A stretch of 45,759 nt of DNA from an uncultured Oscillospiraceae bacterium (GCA_934486875.1 CAKSPU010000013.1:1-45759); one strand, 5' to 3'; shown: positions 1 through 7,394, numbered from the stretch's first letter. The notes: a model not told the origin generated them from the letters alone. Made by a program: numbers and translations.

Positions 1-3
1 TTT

Positions 4-79
4 GCCTCTGTAGCTCAGTCGGTAGAGCAGGGGACTGAAAATCCCCGTGTCGATGGTTCGATTCCGTCCGGAGGCACCA
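4..79 (+). tRNA. tRNA-Phe (GAA)
   Basis: Complete 76-nt cloverleaf with encoded CCA. The acceptor arms GCCTCTG and CGGAGGC pair, the anticodon stem is GGGGA/TCCCC, and the loop CTGAAAA gives anticodon GAA. The discriminator base is A. It lies 5 nt before tRNA-Gly, so the two are probably co-transcribed from a promoter outside the window. Confidence 0.97.
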
Positions 80-84
80 CATAT

Positions 85-160
85 GCGGATTTAGCTCATC
101 TGGTAGAGCGCCACCTTGCCAAGGTGGAGGTAGCGAGTTCGAGCCTCGTAATCCGCTCCA
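85..160 (+). tRNA. tRNA-Gly (GCC)
   Basis: Complete 76-nt tRNA with encoded CCA. The acceptor is GCGGATT/AATCCGC, the anticodon stem CCACC/GGTGG, and the loop TTGCCAA gives anticodon GCC. It follows tRNA-Phe directly and is followed by a strong terminator. Confidence 0.97.
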
Positions 161-165
161 CGATT

Positions 166-195
166 CGTCGAGACAATAGTCTCGGCGTTTTTTTT
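166..195 (+). terminator. Rho-independent terminator of the tRNA pair
   Basis: A 9-bp stem (CGTCGAGAC with GTCTCGGCG, one G-T pair), loop AATA, followed by eight T residues. Confidence 0.9.
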
Positions 196-226
196 GCATA
201 TTTTCACACATTAAGGAGAGTTTGGT

Positions 227-616
227 ATGAAACACAAGGTAAAGGTCACGGTCATTGACAAGAAGCTTTATCCCGAGCTTCAGGAGCAGTACTGCGCCGA
301 CCCGAAAGCAGGAGCCTGTCCCTGTTATAATGTAGGCGACGAGTTTATATTTTACCGTGATGATGAAAGAGACGATTTTTGGCATATGGGAATAAACACT
401 CTTGTCAAAACCAACACTGACCCCGATACTGTTGCAGGCGGACCCAAAATGCCGTTTTGCTCCGAAGCGTGGGACGCAATTTCCCGATACATCTACACGG
501 CTTTGCAGGGCAGCTCCGTTATGAAGGGCTGGATGAAAGATGAAAACACAATGATAACCTGCTGCTCAGACGGCACAAGACCTGTTATTTTTAAGATTGA
601 GCGCATAGATTACTGA
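227..616 (+). CDS. TIGR04076 family protein
   Basis: A 129-residue protein of unknown function that matches the TIGR04076 pattern as I remember it: an N-terminal KVKVTVID strand, a Cys-rich segment with ACPCY near residue 32, PFCSEAWDAI near residue 77, and a C-terminal CCSDGTRPVIFKIER-type ending. The conserved cysteines (near 23, 31, 33, 78, 112-113) could bind a metal or cofactor, but no reaction has been assigned to the family. The start is supported by AAGGAGAG about 8 nt upstream. The gene stands alone between the tRNA terminator and a hairpin at 624-650, and nothing nearby suggests a pathway. Confidence 0.85.
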   Translation: MKHKVKVTVIDKKLYPELQEQYCADPKAGACPCYNVGDEFIFYRDDERDDFWHMGINTLVKTNTDPDTVAGGPKMPFCSEAWDAISRYIYTALQGSSVMKGWMKDENTMITCCSDGTRPVIFKIERIDY

Positions 617-623
617 TAAATAA

Positions 624-659
624 CCGCACAGACTTAAAAAGTCTGTGCGGTTCGGTTTT
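624..659. terminator. Hairpin terminator between convergent genes
   Basis: A perfect 10-bp stem (CCGCACAGAC with GTCTGTGCGG) with an A/T-rich loop, followed on the plus strand by TTCGGTTTTA. It lies between the stop of the TIGR04076 gene and the stop of the minus-strand gene ending at 658, so it probably serves both. The U-tract is poor on either side. Confidence 0.7.
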
Positions 660-1494
660 ACGTATCCTCAAATCCGAAATCACGGTGTTCGCACCTGTCT
701 ATCCGATGCTCCGCGCTCATTTCTCCGAAAGAAAAAAGCGCATAAAACGGCTTTATATCACCGCCCCCCGATATCTCCCCGTCCCTGTAGCTCAGGTCTG
801 ATATCCAGGTGCAGTCGGCGTAATACCATTCCCCGTCAATGAGCACCCCGTTCCATTCGTGATTGGCAGGAGCATTTTCAAGCTCGGAGCGTGGATATCC
901 CTCGGAGGGCGTGCCGCCTTTCATATTAAGACAGTATATTCCCTGAGCGCTGCAAAGGGCGGAATACAGATTTGAAAATCCCCCGCAGGTGGTGCGGAAC
1001 CCGTTTTCAATGACAGCTTCAAGATTTGTGACCGTAAGATCACCCGAAGCCGTTCCCGCATCAAAATCATAGGCAGTGTTCACGCCCACCCACATCGCAA
1101 TCGCCTTTGCCTTGTCATAATCGGTGACGGAATTGCGGCATATCTCGTCTGACAGGTTTTTGACCGTCTCCAGTATCTCGGTGCTCTCCCCGTCACAGCT
1201 TATGTACGGGAGAGTCTCCACGGGGGTGAGAATAACGGGATTTCGGGTCATATACTCATTGATATCAAGCACGCTGTCAATGGGGGTGAATGTGCCGTAA
1301 GGGGTAGTGAAGCTGCCGTCACGCTCAAAGTCCGACAGTTCATTTATCTCACGGGTGTAGGCGGATTCGGAATAATATGTCTCCGCAGGAACGGCGCTCG
1401 TTTTTGTTACATATATAATGGAGGCGGATATGGCTGCGGCGGTCAGAAGCACGGCTGATGCTGCCGCTATAACGGGATATAGTGATTTTTCCAT
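658..1494 (-). CDS. Membrane-anchored transglutaminase-like protein
   Basis: 278 residues. One N-terminal hydrophobic segment (about residues 7-29) acts as an anchor or uncleaved signal, so the rest should lie outside the membrane. A transglutaminase-like core follows, with the full candidate triad: Cys170 in TTCGGFSNLYSAL, His212 in NHEWN and Asp227 in YYADCTW. Bacterial members are cysteine peptidases or cross-linking enzymes of cell-surface proteins; the substrate is unknown here. I start at ATG 1494, which has GAGGTG 9 nt upstream; a GTG four codons earlier (1506) keeps the frame but lacks good spacing. The HEWN/DG-WYY-D-TW pattern recurs in the FN3 protein at 43121-45505. Confidence 0.82.
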   Translation of the reverse strand: MEKSLYPVIAAASAVLLTAAAISASIIYVTKTSAVPAETYYSESAYTREINELSDFERDGSFTTPYGTFTPIDSVLDINEYMTRNPVILTPVETLPYISCDGESTEILETVKNLSDEICRNSVTDYDKAKAIAMWVGVNTAYDFDAGTASGDLTVTNLEAVIENGFRTTCGGFSNLYSALCSAQGIYCLNMKGGTPSEGYPRSELENAPANHEWNGVLIDGEWYYADCTWISDLSYRDGEISGGGDIKPFYALFSFGEMSAEHRIDRCEHRDFGFEDT

Positions 1495-1669
1495 TCCTGC
1501 GCTCACCTCTCATTAATTTTTACATAATTATATCATATAATTATATACTGCAAATATGATTTCCGTATGAATATGTTGAGTAGAAACTGAAAAATGATGT
1601 GATTTTTTTGCCAAATCAATGGCAATTATTACATAAATATTACAATTGGTCATCAAAATGGATATTTCC

Positions 1670-1698
1670 TTGCAAATCCCGCTTTGGTGTGATAATAT
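1670..1698 (+). promoter_or_regulatory. Promoter of the LCP-like gene
   Basis: TTGCAA at 1670-1675, 17-nt spacer, TAATAT at 1693-1698, about 85 nt before the start. The 290-nt intergenic region is AT-rich and shows no other feature I can name. Confidence 0.55.
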
Positions 1699-1786
1699 AT
1701 GTATGGTATCAGCTGTAATGATATCTGATACAATCAGTATTATAACATTATAATATACCTTTTGTATATAAGAAAGGAAAATGTTT

Positions 1787-2704
1787 ATGTCAAAAAGATC
1801 CGCAAAAATAGCGGCGACCTATTTTCTTACTATTATAATATCTCTTGTGCTCATCGGCGGCGGCGGATATCTTGTGATAAGCAAATATCTGAACAGCTCC
1901 TCCGACAAAAGCAGCATCGACAACATCGTAATTGACGACGGAGCGGCTCAGAGTACAGAGTACTCCCCTGTTTTCGGAGACGGACGGACGGTCCTGTTCA
2001 TCTATGAGGCGGAAAAGTCCCAGACCTCCACAAGCTTCCTCCTTGCAAGATTTGCCCCTGCGGACAACAAGGCTGTGCTTGTCCCCTTACAGACAGACAT
2101 TGCCTGCGAGCTTGACGGAACGGCAAACACCCTCTATGAATTTTACCGTCTCGGCGGCACATCATCGGCAAAAAGAGCCGTTGAGAAGTTCACGGGGCTT
2201 ACGGTAGACAGATACCTGAAATTCACCAAGGACAGCTTCAACGCCTTTGCTGACCTTATGGGCAATGTGGAATACAACATTCCCGACAATCTTATTTTCC
2301 GCAACCCCTCCACCGGCGAAAGCACGGTCATCAAGAGCGGCAATCAGATACTTGACTCCAACACCCTCCGCAAGGTGATGTGCTATCCGGATTACAGCGG
2401 CGGCGAGGAATACCGTGCAAAGGTTGTGGGAAATCTTGCGGCAGAGCTTTTGAATTCAGGCTCACGGGGCATTCTGAGAGACAGTCTTGACTCCGTTTTC
2501 ACCGACATCATCAACAGCGACATCGAGACGGACATCACAAGGTATGATTACGATGAGGATAAGCCTGCCATTGAATATGTGCTTTCAAACACCTCCGAGC
2601 CGGCACAGCTTGTTATCCCCTCGGGCTCATACAACGAAAACGGCTGCTATCAGCTTGATGATACATTTGTAGATGCTCTGCCGAGATGGTTTGCTATGGA
2701 GTGA
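1787..2704 (+). CDS. LytR-CpsA-Psr-like membrane protein, catalytic residues not conserved
   Basis: 305 residues. There is one N-terminal transmembrane segment (about 10-33), then an extracellular domain whose order of elements follows the LCP fold: a strand ending in LLARFAPADNKAVLVPLQTD, where family enzymes have an R-x-D-T motif and a PRDT motif; VDRYLKFTKDSFNAFADLMG, like the family segment before GGV; and a GNQILDSNTLRKVM element. LCP enzymes move wall teichoic acid or capsule polymers onto peptidoglycan. Here the Arg and Asp positions that hold the pyrophosphate and metal appear replaced, so it may be an inactive or regulatory relative. Start ATG 1787 is chosen over ATG 1781 because AAAGGA is 8 nt from the former and touches the latter. 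Confidence 0.6.
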   Translation: MSKRSAKIAATYFLTIIISLVLIGGGGYLVISKYLNSSSDKSSIDNIVIDDGAAQSTEYSPVFGDGRTVLFIYEAEKSQTSTSFLLARFAPADNKAVLVPLQTDIACELDGTANTLYEFYRLGGTSSAKRAVEKFTGLTVDRYLKFTKDSFNAFADLMGNVEYNIPDNLIFRNPSTGESTVIKSGNQILDSNTLRKVMCYPDYSGGEEYRAKVVGNLAAELLNSGSRGILRDSLDSVFTDIINSDIETDITRYDYDEDKPAIEYVLSNTSEPAQLVIPSGSYNENGCYQLDDTFVDALPRWFAME

Positions 2705-2731
2705 GCTTCGGACGGCGTGTTTATAAACGGA

Positions 2732-2762
2732 GTATGACAGATATCACCGATAACTGTCATAC
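2732..2762. repeat. 9-bp perfect inverted repeat
   Basis: GTATGACAG and CTGTCATAC separated by 13 nt, between the LCP-like gene and the GNAT gene. No T-run follows, so it is either a weak terminator or an operator for the GNAT gene 49 nt downstream. Confidence 0.5.
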
Positions 2763-2810
2763 AAATCGGAATTTATATGAAACTTTATAGTGATAATTGG
2801 AGAAAATAAA

Positions 2811-3383
2811 ATGCTGACACACATCGGAACACAGACAATAGAAACAGAAAGATTGATACTTCGTCGTTTTGAGTATTCAGATATTGATTCTATGCTGCGC
2901 AACTGGATAGCAGACGAACAGACACAATGGGATTATGGTGAACCGTATTATCCTACATCTGATGATGTTCGGAAGTTATTTGATACAAAGTATATTGTTT
3001 CTTATTCCTGTAAAGATTATTATCGCTGGGCGGTTATTGAAAAGGCATCCGATGAATGTATAGGACAAATTGCATTTTTCTTAGTTGACAGCAGCAATCA
3101 GCATGGTGAGATCGAGTATGTTATCGGACCTGCATTTCAAGGCAAGGGATATGCCACGGAAATGACGAAAGCTGTTATTGGTTTTGGGTTTGAAAAAATC
3201 AACTTTCATAGAATTGAGATCGATTGCCGTACAGTAAATGAAGCTTCACGCAGAGTTATTGAAAAGTGCGGACTTACATACGAAGGAACATTTCGTGATT
3301 TTTTCCGGAGAAAAGATCATTTTGAGGGAAGAAGAGTTTATTCCATTCTCAAAAGCGAATGGGAAGAATTAAACAAGAAATAA
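2811..3383 (+). CDS. GNAT family N-acetyltransferase (RimJ/RimL type)
   Basis: 190 residues with the Acetyltransf_3 layout: TERLILRRFEYSDID at the N-terminus, the acetyl-CoA pyrophosphate loop AFQGKGYATEM near residue 106, and a C-terminal HRIEIDCRTVNEASRRVIEKCG segment typical of ribosomal-protein or antibiotic acetyltransferases. It transfers acetyl from acetyl-CoA to an amine; the acceptor is unknown. Start ATG 2811 has TTGGAG about 8 nt upstream; the in-frame GTG at 2790 lacks a site. Codon use is visibly more AT-rich (GAT, TAT, AAA, ATT) than in the flanking genes, which suggests recent acquisition. Confidence 0.85.
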   Translation: MLTHIGTQTIETERLILRRFEYSDIDSMLRNWIADEQTQWDYGEPYYPTSDDVRKLFDTKYIVSYSCKDYYRWAVIEKASDECIGQIAFFLVDSSNQHGEIEYVIGPAFQGKGYATEMTKAVIGFGFEKINFHRIEIDCRTVNEASRRVIEKCGLTYEGTFRDFFRRKDHFEGRRVYSILKSEWEELNKK

Positions 3384-3432
3384 AATTTCCAATTTGTATG
3401 GCAAGCACCTTAATACCATTGTGTTTACACGC

Positions 3433-3470
3433 AAAAAATCCCTGTTCCCACACGGAAACAGGGATTTTTT
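3433..3470. terminator. Bidirectional terminator
   Basis: A long stem (AATCCCTGTTCC with GGAAACAGGGATT, one bulged A), flanked by an A-run on the left and six Ts on the right. It serves the GNAT gene on the plus strand and the gene ending at 3470 on the minus strand. Confidence 0.88.
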
Positions 3471-4666
3471 CATTGCTTCACCGCATTATTGATAATACCC
3501 GCATAAAAATCGCAAAGCTCGGCGGCAGTCTCGGCAGCATAGCTCTCAACACAGAGCATAACGCCCTTTCCCGTCCGCACGGGGCGTATCGTCACCCTGC
3601 CGTTTTCACCGTCACCGATAACGCCGCTCTCCTCCATTCCCGTTGCGCAGAGTTTTTTCAGCAGCTCCGAGGGGCGGTCAACGGGGATATATCTGCTTAT
3701 GTCCGCATAGTCGGGAAGCCCTTTCAGAGCATCGCTGAGAGTTTTGTTCTCCTCACCCAAAATGTCAAGAACGGTCATCATAAGAACGATACCGTCATTT
3801 GCAAACATCTGCTCGGCGGCAGCTTTTCTTGCGGCAAGGCATCTGCCCGAGGGGGAGCTTTCATTCACGCACACAGCACCGCCGCAGCTTAAAATTTTTC
3901 TCCCGTAAAGTCCCGCAAGCTTTTCCAGGGCTCTCGGGGCTTTTCCGCACACCGCCGCATCTCTGCCCTGCTCAAAAAGCCGTCGGCAGCACAGCATTAT
4001 CAGCTTGTCACGGAAAACATAGCCAGTTTCGTCGGAATAGGCTGAGATCCGCCTGCCGTCGGCACTGATACGGAACGCAATGCGCTCGCCGTTTTTGTTG
4101 CCACTGCCCGAAAGTATATCCCCACAGACCCGCATTACAGAGGGAGAGGAGCTGTAAACGTCCGCATAGACCTTTTCGGGCTCAGAGTGCAGGAACGATG
4201 CGGCTTTGGCGGCATACAGCCCATCTGCTCCGTCAAATCGGCGGATATCTCCGAAATGGCTGTATGGCAGCCCCTTTGAGCTTCGGAGCGCCTTTTCTAT
4301 CTTCTCCTCAAAGCTTCGGTACAAGGGCAGCCCGTCTCCCGAAAAAAGGCTCAGCGAGGCGGTTATTTCCGTATGAACGTGGCAGCCTGCGGTGCAGCCA
4401 AGGGCTTTTGCGGTGTATGCTGCTGCGGGAGCACAGCACTCTCCGGCAAAAATGCACCTTGCTCCTGCGGCAGATGCCCCCGAAGCAAAGGCATATGCAA
4501 GGGCATCGGCTCCCGCTCCCGAGCCGTGGGATACCAGTATTGAGCCCTTTTCGCAGGCTGCGGCTCTTCCCGCAGCGACGGCATCATCACAGGTGATGTT
4601 CCCCGAGCCCGAAGCGATAAGCCTGCTCTCCTCTTCAAAATGAAACCGTTCGTCATTGCTTTTCAC
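3470..4666 (-). CDS. Phosphohexomutase-like protein, probable pseudoenzyme
   Basis: 398 residues whose order of segments resembles phosphoglucomutase/phosphomannomutase. ILVSHGSGAGADALAYAFASG resembles the first Rossmann-like element. CHVHTEITASLSLFSGDGLPL sits where the catalytic TASHNP serine loop belongs. FRISADGRRISAYSDETG sits at the metal-binding D-x-D-x-D-R loop. The C-terminal TIRPVRTGKGVMLCVES matches the phosphate-binding R-P-S-G-T-E-P loop. The catalytic serine loop and the metal aspartates are not conserved, so the fold may survive without mutase activity. Start GTG 4666 has AAAGGGG with 8-nt spacing. A TATAAT box (complement of 4692-4697) lies just upstream. Similarity is judged by eye only. 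Confidence 0.6.
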   Translation of the reverse strand: MKSNDERFHFEEESRLIASGSGNITCDDAVAAGRAAACEKGSILVSHGSGAGADALAYAFASGASAAGARCIFAGECCAPAAAYTAKALGCTAGCHVHTEITASLSLFSGDGLPLYRSFEEKIEKALRSSKGLPYSHFGDIRRFDGADGLYAAKAASFLHSEPEKVYADVYSSSPSVMRVCGDILSGSGNKNGERIAFRISADGRRISAYSDETGYVFRDKLIMLCCRRLFEQGRDAAVCGKAPRALEKLAGLYGRKILSCGGAVCVNESSPSGRCLAARKAAAEQMFANDGIVLMMTVLDILGEENKTLSDALKGLPDYADISRYIPVDRPSELLKKLCATGMEESGVIGDGENGRVTIRPVRTGKGVMLCVESYAAETAAELCDFYAGIINNAVKQ

Positions 4667-4693
4667 AATAATTTCCCCTTTCGACGTATGTAT

Positions 4694-4744
4694 TATACTG
4701 ATTCCACACCGTTCTATAGACAAGGACGGTATGGGATCAGTATA
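4694..4744. repeat. 19-bp inverted repeat between divergent genes
   Basis: The arms 4694-4712 and 4726-4744 pair at 18 of 19 positions (one of these G-T), with a 13-nt loop. The left arm overlaps the TATAAT box (complement of 4692-4697) of the minus-strand mutase-like gene and lies about 90 nt before the nadB -35. It could be an operator shared by both genes. Confidence 0.6.
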
Positions 4745-4831
4745 TTTATTCTTGACCGGAATGGGTCACATCATTCAGCAAAATGCATATTTCACGTCTT
4801 AAGAGCGTGAAAATATACGTGCAAAATGCAA

Positions 4832-4860
4832 TTGAAATAAATGGGGGAATGTGGTATAAT
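4832..4860 (+). promoter_or_regulatory. nadB promoter
   Basis: TTGAAA at 4832-4837, 17-nt spacer, TATAAT at 4855-4860. The predicted transcript start near 4867 leaves a leader of about 40 nt and rules out upstream in-frame start codons. Confidence 0.85.
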
Positions 4861-4905
4861 TTTATCGAATATAATTGCGGGTATCTCCGCAGAAGGAAGA
4901 TCTTT

Positions 4906-6357
4906 ATGGAAAAGCATTATGACGTTATTATTGCAGGCACAGGTGTGGGCGGACTTTACACCGCTCTCTGCCTGCCCGAAACTATGAATATACTTGTCAT
5001 CAGCAAGAGAGAGCTTGATCTCTGCAATTCCGCTCTGGCACAGGGCGGCGTGGCAGCTGTGTACAAGCCCGTTGACGATGACAACACCACGCTCCACACC
5101 AACGACACCCTCATCGCAGGCGGCTTCAAAAACAATCCCGACTCCGTAAAGGTGCTCGTCACCGAGGCTGCGGGAGAGATACAGCACATCATCGACATCG
5201 GCGTTGATTTCGATAAGGACGAGAACGGTCAGCTTGACAGAACTCTTGAGGGCGGTCACAGCCGCAGAAGAATTTTTCACCACAAGGATTCAACAGGTGC
5301 CGAGGTCACTGCAAAGGTACGTGCCGCAGTGCTTGCAAGGAAGAATATCACTGTTGTTGACAACGCACTGCTCTGCCGTATGAAGAAGATAAGCGGCGGC
5401 TTTGCGGCTGACATCTTAAAGGACGGCGTTCACACCACCGTTACCGCTCAGTTTGCCGTTATGGCAACAGGCGGCATCGGAAGGGTTTATGACTACACCA
5501 CCAACTCCGCCATTGCCACAGGCGACGGTATCGCTATGGCTTATGATATGGGCGCTGAGATACGCAATCTCTCACTTATCCAGTTCCACCCCACCGCATA
5601 CAACAACAAGGAATCAAGGGAATGCTTCCTTATTTCCGAGTCTGTAAGAGGCGAGGGCGCATATCTTCTCAACTGCAACAAGGAACGCTTTATGCAGAAT
5701 TACGACGAGCGCCTTGAGCTTGCTCCCAGAGACGTTGTGTCACGCTCCATTATCCTTGAAAGCAGAAAAACAAACAGCGACGAATTTTACCTCGATATCC
5801 GCTACAAGGGCAAGGAATATCTCAGCAACCGCTTCCCGATGATATACGATTTCCTTAAAACTCAGGGAATTGATATGGGCGAGGATCTTATCCCCATTTT
5901 CCCCTGCCAGCATTATCTTATGGGCGGCATTAATGTTAACACCTCCGCTCAGACCGATATAAACGGTCTGTACGCTGTCGGCGAATGCTCACACACAGGC
6001 GTTCACGGCAACAACAGACTTGCTTCAAACTCTCTCCTGGAAGCTCTTGTTTTCGGTCACAGGGCTGCGACAGATATTAGTGAAAAGCTTGATAAAAATG
6101 ATGTCTGCGAGGAATACGAGTTTCCCGAGCCTGTTGACGCAGAGCCTATCCCCCACGGCATAAGAACGGAGATACGCCACATTATGCAGAAATCCTTCTT
6201 TGTTATCCCCGACAAGCAGAAGGCTCTGGAGGGCTTTGAGCGTGTTTCCGAGATAAAGAAGATGCTGGAGAGCGGCAATTATATCATTGACAGAGACTTT
6301 GTTGAGGCACATTCCCTTGCGACCGTTGCATATCTTGTACTCAAAGAGGTCATTTAA
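4906..6357 (+). CDS. nadB: L-aspartate oxidase
   Basis: 483 residues. This flavoenzyme oxidises L-aspartate to iminoaspartate, the first step of de novo NAD synthesis, in the cytosol. Visible are the FAD-binding GTGVGGLYTA loop at residues 11-16, the NSALAQGGVAAV segment, EGGHSRRRIFHHKDSTG near residue 117, the active-site SVRGEGAYL and LAPRDVVSRSI stretches, CQHYLMGGI, and the GECSHTGVHGNNRLASNSLLE flavin motif. It is shorter at the C-terminus than the about 530-residue E. coli enzyme. ATG 4906 is chosen because AGAAGGAAGA precedes it and the promoter lies downstream of the alternative start at 4783. The usual partners nadA and nadC are not adjacent; the gene is monocistronic. Confidence 0.95.
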   Translation: MEKHYDVIIAGTGVGGLYTALCLPETMNILVISKRELDLCNSALAQGGVAAVYKPVDDDNTTLHTNDTLIAGGFKNNPDSVKVLVTEAAGEIQHIIDIGVDFDKDENGQLDRTLEGGHSRRRIFHHKDSTGAEVTAKVRAAVLARKNITVVDNALLCRMKKISGGFAADILKDGVHTTVTAQFAVMATGGIGRVYDYTTNSAIATGDGIAMAYDMGAEIRNLSLIQFHPTAYNNKESRECFLISESVRGEGAYLLNCNKERFMQNYDERLELAPRDVVSRSIILESRKTNSDEFYLDIRYKGKEYLSNRFPMIYDFLKTQGIDMGEDLIPIFPCQHYLMGGINVNTSAQTDINGLYAVGECSHTGVHGNNRLASNSLLEALVFGHRAATDISEKLDKNDVCEEYEFPEPVDAEPIPHGIRTEIRHIMQKSFFVIPDKQKALEGFERVSEIKKMLESGNYIIDRDFVEAHSLATVAYLVLKEVI

Positions 6358-6367
6358 CAGATCTTTT

Positions 6368-6397
6368 CTCCCGTGCCCCGTGGTGCGGGAGTTTTTT
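6368..6397 (+). terminator. nadB terminator
   Basis: CTCCCG/CGGGAG stem with an internal GC-rich loop, followed by six Ts. The next gene's ribosome site begins immediately after the T-run. Confidence 0.8.
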
Positions 6398-6411
6398 CGG
6401 AGGAAATATTT

Positions 6412-6897
6412 ATGATAACTGTAAGGAAATACGAAGCGGCAGACCTGCCCGATATGATAAGGATATGGAACCGGGTAGTTGAGGACGGCATTGCGTTCCC
6501 GCAGGAGGAGCTGCTTGACACCGCTTCGGTAGCTGATTTCTTTGCAGCCCAGAGCTATAGCGGGGTTGCCGCAGACGAAAGCGGAAAGGTCTGCGGACTG
6601 TACATTCTCCACCCCAACAACGTAGGCAGATGCGGTCATATCTGCAACGCAAGCTATGCCGTTGACAGGGATATGCGTGGGCTGCATATCGGTGAAAAGC
6701 TTGTAACGGACTGTCTCGCTCAGGCAAAAAAGCTGGGCTTCGGCGTTATGCAGTTTAATGCGGTCGTTGCCACGAACACCCACGCAAGACATCTGTATGA
6801 GCGTCTCGGATTTGTTCAGCTGGGGGTTATCCCAAAGGGCTTTCGTATGAAGGACGGTCATTATGAGGACATCTGCCCATATTATCACGAGCTGTAA
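6412..6897 (+). CDS. GNAT family N-acetyltransferase
   Basis: 161 residues. The N-terminal ITVRKYEAADLPDMIRIWN is the usual first strand and helix. The acetyl-CoA loop is MRGLHIGEKLVTDCL near residue 96, with R-G-x-x-I-G in place of the common Q-x-x-G-x-G/A. It ends in VATNTHARHLYERLGF, the typical alpha-4/beta-6 signature of phosphinothricin-type acetyltransferases. The acceptor cannot be inferred. Start ATG 6412 has GGAGGAAAT 5-8 nt upstream. It follows the nadB terminator by 14 nt without an evident promoter of its own, so it may rely on read-through. Confidence 0.85.
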   Translation: MITVRKYEAADLPDMIRIWNRVVEDGIAFPQEELLDTASVADFFAAQSYSGVAADESGKVCGLYILHPNNVGRCGHICNASYAVDRDMRGLHIGEKLVTDCLAQAKKLGFGVMQFNAVVATNTHARHLYERLGFVQLGVIPKGFRMKDGHYEDICPYYHEL

Positions 6898-6980
6898 TTA
6901 TTTGGCTGATGAATATAATGTAGGGGACATTACTTGAATCAGTATCGGCAAAATTATGATGCAAAGCGAATATTTTTGCA

Positions 6981-7019
6981 AAGCAGGCGGACTTTTTTTC
7001 AAAAACCGCTTGCTTTTTT
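6981..7019 (+). terminator. Terminator overlapping the pheS promoter
   Basis: AAGCAGGCGG pairs with CCGCTTGCTT, with an inner T5/A5 extension, and T residues follow. The right arm contains the TTGCTT -35 element of the next promoter. Confidence 0.75.
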
Positions 7020-7038
7020 CTGTAATATGCGTTATAAT
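7010..7038 (+). promoter_or_regulatory. phe operon promoter
   Basis: TTGCTT at 7010-7015, 17-nt spacer, TATAAT at 7033-7038. The predicted start near 7045 gives a leader of about 350 nt before pheS. Confidence 0.8.
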
Positions 7039-7044
7039 ATAAGC

Positions 7045-7369
7045 GCAATAGGTTTGCAATGTACAAAAACACGATGAACGGGAATGGACGGTAAAATATC
7101 ACGTCCTCAGTAAGTGCCCGCCGTTTTTGACACATACAGAGAATCGGGACCGCTTTTACGGCGGCTGGAAGTCCCGTTGTGTCGGCAGGTCTCCGAATTT
7201 CGCCCGTGAGTGGCTGCCTTGAACGGATCTCAATTAGGGGCAGACGAATGACTGCGTTAAAGTCGGGGGGATGTCTGTCCTTAGCCTTTGTACGAGCTGA
7301 ATTTATGCTCAGTTAAAGTCGGGAATAGATATTTCTCCTGTGCCTGAAAGATCGGGTACGGGTTTTTTT
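7045..7369 (+). promoter_or_regulatory. T-box-like phenylalanine leader
   Basis: The long pheS leader has several T-box Stem I hallmarks: GATGAACGGGAA near 7073, ACAGAGAATCGGGAC at 7136-7150 paired across to GTCCCG at 7171-7176 with the GGCTGGAAG apical segment, and GAATTTCGCCCGTGAGT at 7195-7211, which reads as a specifier loop with TTC (Phe). CGTTAAA at 7254 fits the later conserved CGTTA element. It ends in an intrinsic terminator. Uncharged tRNA-Phe would bind and prevent termination. The canonical T-box core (GGGTGG-ACC) that should pair with the tRNA NCCA end is not recognisable, so the class is not certain. Confidence 0.6.
7337..7369 (+). terminator. Leader terminator before pheS
   Basis: An 11-bp stem (CCTGTGCCTGA with TCGGGTACGGG, several G-T pairs), loop AAGA, seven Ts. 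It lies 26 nt before the pheS start, as expected for transcription attenuation. Confidence 0.85.
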
Positions 7370-7394
7370 ATTTTATAAGAAAGGATCGAAACAG

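Noticed and set aside
4783..4905. Upstream in-frame start for nadB that would add 41 residues
   Set aside because: The TTGAAA-N17-TATAAT promoter lies inside this stretch, the extra residues do not fit the family N-terminus, and ATG 4906 has a clear ribosome site.
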